This document shows, in pieces, positions 1-5,100 of a DNA stretch of 7,377 nt. Source of the stretch: Chloroflexota bacterium (GTDB taxonomy: Bacteria; Chloroflexota; Anaerolineae; UBA4142); contig JACQGS010000143.1 in the NCBI GenBank assembly GCA_016199405.1, positions 1 through 7,377 on the forward strand, written 5' to 3'. The position numbers and the translations under genes are program-made. How positions within the stretch are numbered: position 1 is the stretch's first letter; the number at the start of each line of letters is the position of its first letter. The notes beneath the pieces are model-generated. The model saw only the letters and a program-made list of their open reading frames with translations. It was not told the DNA's origin and did not search any database.

Positions 1-1
1 A

Positions 2-400
2 CGCGCACAAGGCGCTACGCTACTTTTCAAACCTCCTCTTGGACCCGGATCGGGTCAGGCATTAGTTGAATTTGCGCTTGTCATCACACTCCTTTTTTTT
101 ATTGTGATGGGAGTTTTTGATTTGGGACGCGCCGTCTATGCGTATAACGTCACCGCCAGCGCGGCGCGTGAAGGCGCACATTATGGCATCTTAAATCCAA
201 CCGATACGACCGGGATTGAGACTCAGGCGCGGGCGAACACCATCGCGATGGATCCGAGTCAAATTACAGTGACCGTTCAATGCTCGCCGTGCACGGTCAA
301 CAATAATCTCAGCGTGACGGTGACGTACCGTTTCGTCCCCGTCACATTGTTCTTTGGCAGCTTTACCGTCACCGGCAAGAGCACGATGACAATCGAATGA
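2..400 (+). CDS. TadE-like pseudopilin, 5'-partial
   Basis: This is the end of a TadE/TadG-family protein, a minor pseudopilin needed for Tad (Flp) pilus assembly, anchored in the cytoplasmic membrane with its body outside. The frame is open from base 2 and has no ATG, GTG or TTG before 104, so the start lies upstream of the window. The GTG at 104 falls inside the membrane helix and cannot be the start. What is visible is the family hallmark GSGQALVEFALVITLLFF (bases 50-100): a glycine followed by XXXXEF, the recognition pattern of TadV/CpaA-type prepilin peptidases, and then a hydrophobic helix. After it come the typical FDLGRAVYAYN and ASAAREGAHYG segments, an extracellular beta-rich body with a CSPC cysteine pair (about 274-285), and a TGA stop at 398-400. 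The next gene begins 31 bases later on the same strand, as expected for a tadE-tadG operon. The family is secure; calling it TadE rather than TadF rests on size and order. Confidence 0.9.
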   Translation, partial: RAQGATLLFKPPLGPGSGQALVEFALVITLLFFIVMGVFDLGRAVYAYNVTASAAREGAHYGILNPTDTTGIETQARANTIAMDPSQITVTVQCSPCTVNNNLSVTVTYRFVPVTLFFGSFTVTGKSTMTIE

Positions 401-421
401 ATATTTTCGCCGCGATTTCGC

Positions 422-426
422 AAGGA
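422..426 (+). promoter_or_regulatory. Ribosome binding site of the TadG-like gene
   Basis: AAGGA lies five bases before the ATG at 432. It supports that start over the ATG at 397, which overlaps the previous stop but reads a different frame and encodes a shadow. Confidence 0.7.
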
Positions 427-431
427 CACCT

Positions 432-1919
432 ATGTTCATTTCAAATTCGTCTCGCCTTCCGCCCAACGATTCCGCTCAACGCGGGCAGTCGATCGTCATC
501 ATCGCGTTTATGCTCGTGGGTCTCATCGCGATTGCCGCGCTCGTGTTCGACGGCGGCACCGCGTACGCTCAGCGGCGGCGCATGCAAAACGCCGCGGATG
601 CCGGCTCAATTGCCGGCGCGCGCCAACTCGCGTTGGGCGGCAGCGATTCACAAGTGAACAGCAAGATTCAAGAGTACACCGTCACGCGCAATTCCGCGAA
701 CAGTTACGTCGCCACGTATTATCCCGGCGGGCAAGCCGTGGGCGGCGGCTTGATCCCATCCGGCGCCAGGGGGATTTTAGTGACTGCGCAATCGACTTTC
801 AATACGTACTTTGCGAACTTGATTGGAAATCCAATCGGCAGCGTCTCCGCCGATGCGTACGCCAACTTTGGCGGTCTGGATGCGCCGACTCAGGTTCAAC
901 CCTTGACGCGCAAATGCGATGAACCCTCTTTGGCGGAATGCGGATTTGTTATCGGCACGCAGTACGATTTGTGGGAAGGGGGTGGATCGGGTAACTTTGG
1001 CTGGCTCGGTTGGAATGGTGACACGGATGCCGGAAACATCGAAGACGAACTGCGGCAAGATTATTCGATTACCGATTACGATGATCCGCACGACATTTGC
1101 GCCAGCGTGGCGGCGAATTGCTGGATTCAAGGCGCCAGCGGCGTAAATAATTCGAGCGGTATTAATGATCAATTGGCGCTGTGGGCAAATGTAGGCGCGA
1201 CCGGCACGCCGATGATTATCACGATCTTCGACACGTCCGAAGGCAGCGGCGCGAATACGAATTATCATATCGTCGGCTTTGCGGCGTTTGTGTTGACATC
1301 GTATGACTTGTCCGGCAAACATATATATGGCTCATTCGTCCAATGGACGACTTCCGGTTCCATCTGCGATTCTTGTCCGGTCACGGGTTTGTGGGGCGTT
1401 CATCTCTCCTCGCCGCCGGCAGGCACTTCGACGCCCGCGGCAACCAGCACATCCGCGCCAACCAGTACGTCGACTCCGACCAACACGCCTGCGGGACCGA
1501 CAAGTACGCCAACGCTTGTACCAACATCAACGCGTACGCTCACGCCTATTCCCACCAATACACCGGGCGGACCAACGAGTACACCAACATCTACCCCAAC
1601 CCGCACGAGCACGCCAACATCAACGTCAACTCCGACTATAACGCCAACGCCATGCGCGACGCCAAGCACAACAACGATGAGCGGATCGCGCAATGGTCAA
1701 AACGTCAGTTTGAGTTGGGCGAGTGTGAGTGGCGCAACGAATTACAAAGTTTATCGCTCGACAACAGGACCGGGCGGGTCTTTCTCGCTCTTGGATACGG
1801 TATTCGGCACAACTGATAACGATACCATTCCGAGTAATTCAACCTACTCGTACTATGTCACAGCGATCGATAGTTGCGGGACCGGCGCCGCTTCAAACGT
1901 CGTGACGATCACCCGGTAA
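432..1919 (+). CDS. TadG-like Flp pilus-assembly protein with Thr/Pro linker and C-terminal FN3-like domain
   Basis: This 495-residue protein is probably an envelope-anchored component of the Tad pilus machine. Residues 17-58 match the N-terminal TadG-like domain (Pfam family of 'putative Flp pilus-assembly TadE/G-like' proteins): RGQSIVIIAFMLVGL begins a single membrane helix (about 20-38), followed by DGGTAYAQRRRMQNAADAGS and then AGARQLA. Residues 60-327 form an extracellular body with cysteines at 162, 170, 223, 230, 312 and 315 and a SGNFGWLGWNG segment near 186-196. Residues 328-415 are a low-complexity Ser/Thr/Pro linker (TSTPT-type repeats). Residues 416-495 look like a fibronectin type III fold (NVSLSWASVSGATNYKVYRS, then STYSYYVTAIDSCG). 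The start at 432 has a good ribosome binding site. It follows the TadE-like gene by 31 bases and ends at a hairpin terminator. The family is clear; the role of the linker and FN3-like tip is inferred. It lacks the von Willebrand domain of many classical TadG proteins. Confidence 0.85.
   Translation: MFISNSSRLPPNDSAQRGQSIVIIAFMLVGLIAIAALVFDGGTAYAQRRRMQNAADAGSIAGARQLALGGSDSQVNSKIQEYTVTRNSANSYVATYYPGGQAVGGGLIPSGARGILVTAQSTFNTYFANLIGNPIGSVSADAYANFGGLDAPTQVQPLTRKCDEPSLAECGFVIGTQYDLWEGGGSGNFGWLGWNGDTDAGNIEDELRQDYSITDYDDPHDICASVAANCWIQGASGVNNSSGINDQLALWANVGATGTPMIITIFDTSEGSGANTNYHIVGFAAFVLTSYDLSGKHIYGSFVQWTTSGSICDSCPVTGLWGVHLSSPPAGTSTPAATSTSAPTSTSTPTNTPAGPTSTPTLVPTSTRTLTPIPTNTPGGPTSTPTSTPTRTSTPTSTSTPTITPTPCATPSTTTMSGSRNGQNVSLSWASVSGATNYKVYRSTTGPGGSFSLLDTVFGTTDNDTIPSNSTYSYYVTAIDSCGTGAASNVVTITR
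1413..1676 (+). repeat. Thr/Ser/Pro-rich low-complexity linker coding repeat
   Basis: This stretch encodes about 88 residues made almost only of Thr, Ser and Pro with some Gly and Ala (residues 328-415 of the TadG-like protein). It is built from degenerate ACN CCN and AGY ACN codons, so at DNA level it is a loose 6-12 base repeat. Such linkers are usually extended, often O-glycosylated stalks that hold a terminal domain away from the membrane. The same composition opens long false frames in other phases on both strands here. Confidence 0.8.
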
Positions 1920-1929
1920 CGATCATTGA

Positions 1930-1965
1930 AGGCGCGGAGAATTAACGCTCCGCGCCTGTCTCTTT
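1930..1965 (+). terminator. Hairpin terminator after the TadG-like gene
   Basis: A perfect 10-bp stem, AGGCGCGGAG (1930-1939) with CTCCGCGCCT (1948-1957), has an eight-base loop and starts 11 bases after the stop codon. The T-rich tail (GTCTCTTT) is short and broken, so termination may be partial. Confidence 0.7.
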
Positions 1966-1982
1966 CCGGCAACAAGCACATA

Positions 1983-2001
1983 CTGTAATCATGCTGTAAT
2001 C
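1983..2001 (+). promoter_or_regulatory. Tandem 8-bp direct repeat with 11-bp phasing, possible activator box
   Basis: CTGTAATC occurs twice, at 1983-1990 and 1994-2001, exactly 11 bases apart, ending eight bases before the -35 element of the downstream promoter. Direct repeats in phase with the DNA turn just upstream of -35 are the usual layout of operators for PhoB/OmpR-family response regulators, and CTGTAAT is not far from the enterobacterial Pho-box half site CTGTCAT. A related TACTGTTATAATCA overlaps the -10 element. The repeat is seen directly; its regulator is unknown. Confidence 0.4.
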
Positions 2002-2009
2002 TGGGTTTA

Positions 2010-2038
2010 TTGATTTGGTCTCACAGTACTGTTATAAT
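2010..2038 (+). promoter_or_regulatory. Sigma70-type promoter of the Ig-repeat gene
   Basis: TTGATT (2010-2015), a 17-base spacer and a perfect TATAAT (2033-2038) predict transcription starting near 2045. It lies downstream of the TadG-gene terminator, so the large gene has its own transcription unit with a leader of about 140 bases. Confidence 0.7.
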
Positions 2039-2060
2039 CAGTCGCAACTGAATCTTAACC

Positions 2061-2148
2061 GAATCGCTCGCGGAGGCGTTGAAGTCTGACTTGTAAATTG
2101 GGACGCCAAGTCGTCAGACTGAGCCAGTGGCGCAACCGACCGCAATTC
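2061..2148 (+). ncRNA. Probable class II cyclic-di-GMP riboswitch aptamer (c-di-GMP-II)
   Basis: The leader matches the class II c-di-GMP aptamer known from Clostridia in order and content. CGCGGA (2069-2074) opens the element, TAAATTGGG (2094-2102) is the central conserved strand, a variable hairpin follows, and GCAACCGACCG (2132-2142) closes it. From memory, the Clostridium acetobutylicum prototype has CGCGGA, UAAAUUGGG and GUGCAACCGACCG in the same order. Pairings visible are GCGG (2070-2073) with CCGC (2140-2143) as P1, perhaps extended by GAAT (2061-2064) with ATTC (2145-2148). The inner hairpin is CGCC (2104-2107) with GGCG (2129-2132), topped by AGTC/GACT (2109-2112 with 2117-2120). 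The hairpin differs in sequence from the prototype but keeps its pairing. It lies between a good promoter and a terminator whose left arm is the aptamer's 3' strand, the expected expression platform. Family assignment is by recognition, without a covariance-model score. Confidence 0.8.
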
Positions 2149-2171
2149 ATATCGCGGTCGGTTTTTGTTTT
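2134..2171 (+). terminator. Leader terminator (riboswitch expression platform)
   Basis: AACCGACCGC (2134-2143) pairs with GCGGTCGGTT (2154-2163) to give a 10-bp stem. T-rich sequence TTTTTGTTTT (2162-2171) follows, immediately before the Shine-Dalgarno sequence of the large gene. The left arm is the conserved 3' strand of the putative c-di-GMP-II aptamer, so ligand-stabilised aptamer and terminator exclude each other. This predicts read-through (ON) when c-di-GMP is bound. Confidence 0.8.
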
Positions 2172-2173
2172 CC

Positions 2174-2180
2174 AAGGAGG
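2174..2180 (+). promoter_or_regulatory. Strong ribosome binding site that fixes the start of the Ig-repeat gene
   Basis: AAGGAGG is six bases before the ATG at 2187. The same frame stays open upstream to a GTG at 2127. That GTG has no ribosome binding site, lies inside the aptamer hairpin, and would add 20 residues in front of a clean signal peptide, so it is rejected. Confidence 0.9.
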
Positions 2181-2186
2181 AAACCA

Positions 2187-5100
2187 ATGCGCTCCACTTC
2201 ATTTCACAAACTCTTGCGCAGCATTTTGCTCGCAGGCCTCGCGATGTCGTTATCGGCAGGCGTCGCGCTCGCGGTCCATGAATTAGGACTGTTCGAACTC
2301 GACGGCAACGCGATAAAAAATACCGCGACCGATTGGCAAAACGTCTACAACGGAACCAGCGGCGCGCTCGCCACTGCATTCGTTAGCAGTGCGACCGAAG
2401 CGCCCGCGACGGACACGTCGTACTATACCGGCGGCGGATCGAAAGATGTCAACGACATCAATCAATGGCAATTCACCACCACCGATGTTGCGCCGGACAA
2501 AGATCAAATCACCAACGCGTACGCCGCGGCGTATTCACAAAATAATAATCTCTACTTGTACTTTGGAGCCGATCGGTTCGCCAACGATGGCGATGCGCAG
2601 ATCGGTTTTTGGTTTTTCAAAAATAAAATTACCCTCAATCCAGCGAACGCTTCCGGCGAAGGTACCTTTAATGGAGCGCACGCGGTCGGCGACCTGCTCA
2701 TCTTGAGCGACTTTACGCAAGGCGGCAGAATCAGCACGATCAAAGTGTACAAGTGGGTCGGCTCTGGCGGATCAGATGGTCCCTTGAATTTGTTGGGAAA
2801 CGGATTCGATTGTTCCACCTCTCCCGCCGGCGATGGCGCGTGCGCGCTCGTGAACAGCGCGCCGACTGGTTCGCCGTGGCCCTTCACCCCTAAATCCGGC
2901 TCTGCCGGAACTTTTCCGACCGGCAGTTTCTTTGAAGGCGGCATCAACGTCACGCAATTGTTAGGGCAAAGCACTGGTTGTTTCTCAACTTTCCTCGCGG
3001 AAACGCGATCTTCGCAATCCCCCACCGCGCAACTCAAAGACCTCGCGATGGGCGCGTTCGATCTCTGCGCCGCGCGCATCAGCATCACGCCTCCCACCGC
3101 GACGAATGAAATCAATTCGAATCACACGTTTACGATCAAAGTCGAGAAAAAAGATTCCAGCACCGGCTACGGCTACGCGCTCGCCGCGAATGTTCTCGTT
3201 ACTGCGTCGCTCACGAACGCGAACGGCGCGAACTCGGCGTTTGTCGGCGCGAATACTTGCACGACGAACGCGAGCGGAACGTGTACGGTGACGATCAAAT
3301 CCACCGCGCCCGGCTCAACGACCGTCAGCGCGTCCGCGAACGTTTCGGTCGGCAACGAGGCACGCACGGTTTCTACCGATGGGCAAGCCGGCAGTTCGGG
3401 TCCGGCGAACAAACTGTGGGTTGACGCGCGGATTTTGATCGCGCCGAATGGCGTGAATGAAATCGGCAAGCCGCATACGTTCACCGTTTCTGTTTTGAAA
3501 AACGCCGGCGACGGCGCGGGCTATGTGGCGGCAACGAATCAAGCGGTTCTCGTCACGCTAACCAATTCAAACGGCGCGAATGCGGTCGTGTCCGCGAATT
3601 CTTGCAACAGCACTGATGGGAATGGCAAATGTTCGGTTACGTTTGCTTCCAGCACTGCCGGCATTGTCAAAGGACACGCCTCGGCAAGTATTATTGTTGG
3701 CGGGCTTACGCTCGCGCGCGAAACGAACGGCGCGAACGGAAACAGCGGCGACGCCGTCAAGACCTACGTCGACGCGAAAATTTCGATTCGTGACAGCGCG
3801 ACGAACGAGGTCGGCAAGCCGCATACGTTTACGGTCAAAGTTGAAAAGAATGAAGGCGCCGGATTTATCGCGGCATCGGGCGTCAAGCCGGTCGTCACGT
3901 TTAGCGCGCCACCATCAAGCGTCAATTCGGCTTCGTGTGCTGCGGGAACGAATGCCAGCGGCGAATGTACCGTCACGATCAACAGCAATGCGCCCGGTGT
4001 TTTCTCCGCGCACGCCGCAGCCGATGTGAGCGCGGCGGGATTGACTTTGCATCGCGAAACCAACGGACAAGCCGGCAACAGCACGGACGCCGTCAAGACC
4101 TACGTCGACGCGCGCATCATCATCACGCCGAATGGCGTTAATGAAGTAGGCAAGCCGCACACATTTGTCGTGACGACTTTGAAAAATACCGGCGCGGGTT
4201 TTGTGCCGGCAAGCGGCGTTGCGGTTCTGGTCACCTTGAATAATGCAAACGGCGCGAACAATAGCGTGAGCAGTAACACGTGCGCCAGCACCGACCTGAA
4301 TGGACAATGCGCGGTTACATTTGTTTCCGCTACTCCCGGCATCGTCACCGGACATGCGAGCGCGAGCATCAATGTGAATGGCTTGGCGCTCGCACGCGAA
4401 ACGAACGGACAAAATGGCAACAGCGGCGACGCGGTGAAAACGTACGTCGACGCGCGCATCAGCATCGATGGCACAGCGACGAATGAAGTGGGCAAACCGC
4501 ATACCTTTACCGTCACCGTTTTGAAAAATGATGGCGGCGGATCGTACAGCGCGGCGAGCGGCGTCGCGGTTCAAGTCAATCTCTCGAATGCGAATGGCGC
4601 GAACGCGGTCACCTCGTCCAATACCTGTGCCAGCACGGACGCAAACGGAAAATGCGCGATCACGTTTGCATCGAATACCGCCGGCGTCGTCACGGGACAC
4701 GCCAGCGCGGATGTTTCGGTCGGCGGATTGTCGCTTCATCGCGAAACAAATGGCGCGAACGGCAATAGCCGCGACGCCGTCAAGACGTACGTTGATGCCA
4801 GAATTTCCATTACGCCCAATGCGACGAATGAAGTTGGCGCGCCGCATACATTTACGGTGAAAGTTGAAAAGAACGAAGGCAGCGGATTCGTCGCGGCGCC
4901 TGGCGTAAAACCGACAGTGACATTCAACGCGCCGCCGGCGAGCGTGGATGCATCATCGTGTAATACCGGCACCGGCACGAGCGGCACATGCACCGTGACC
5001 ATCAATAGCGCGGTCGCCGGCGTTTTCACCGCGCACGCTTCCGCCGATATTTTATCCGGCGGCTTGACGCTGCATCGCGAGACGAACGGACAATCCGGCA

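Noticed and set aside
104..400. A complete short gene starting at GTG 104
   Set aside because: The frame is open to the window edge and the TadE N-terminal motif with the prepilin peptidase site lies at 50-100, so this is a truncated view of a longer gene.
1343..1816. Alternative plus-strand frame and a Val/Gly-repeat minus-strand frame across the Thr/Pro linker
   Set aside because: Both arise from the low-complexity ACN/CCN codons of the linker. The TadG-like frame continues through it into an FN3-like domain, so that frame is the real one.
2061..2148. Class I (GEMM-I) c-di-GMP riboswitch
   Set aside because: GGGACGC at 2100-2106 resembles the GGGACGCAAAGCC of GEMM-I, but the GCACAGGGCAAACC segment and the GGTAGGTAGCGGGGTTACC arm are absent, while the class II segments fit in order and spacing.
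3915..4847. Long open frame of 310 codons on the minus strand inside the Ig-repeat gene
   Set aside because: It is a shadow of the repeats: the opposite strand of GCG/GAC-rich codons lacks stops, the protein is Arg/Ala/Val-rich with no recognisable domain, and no ribosome binding site or promoter was seen.
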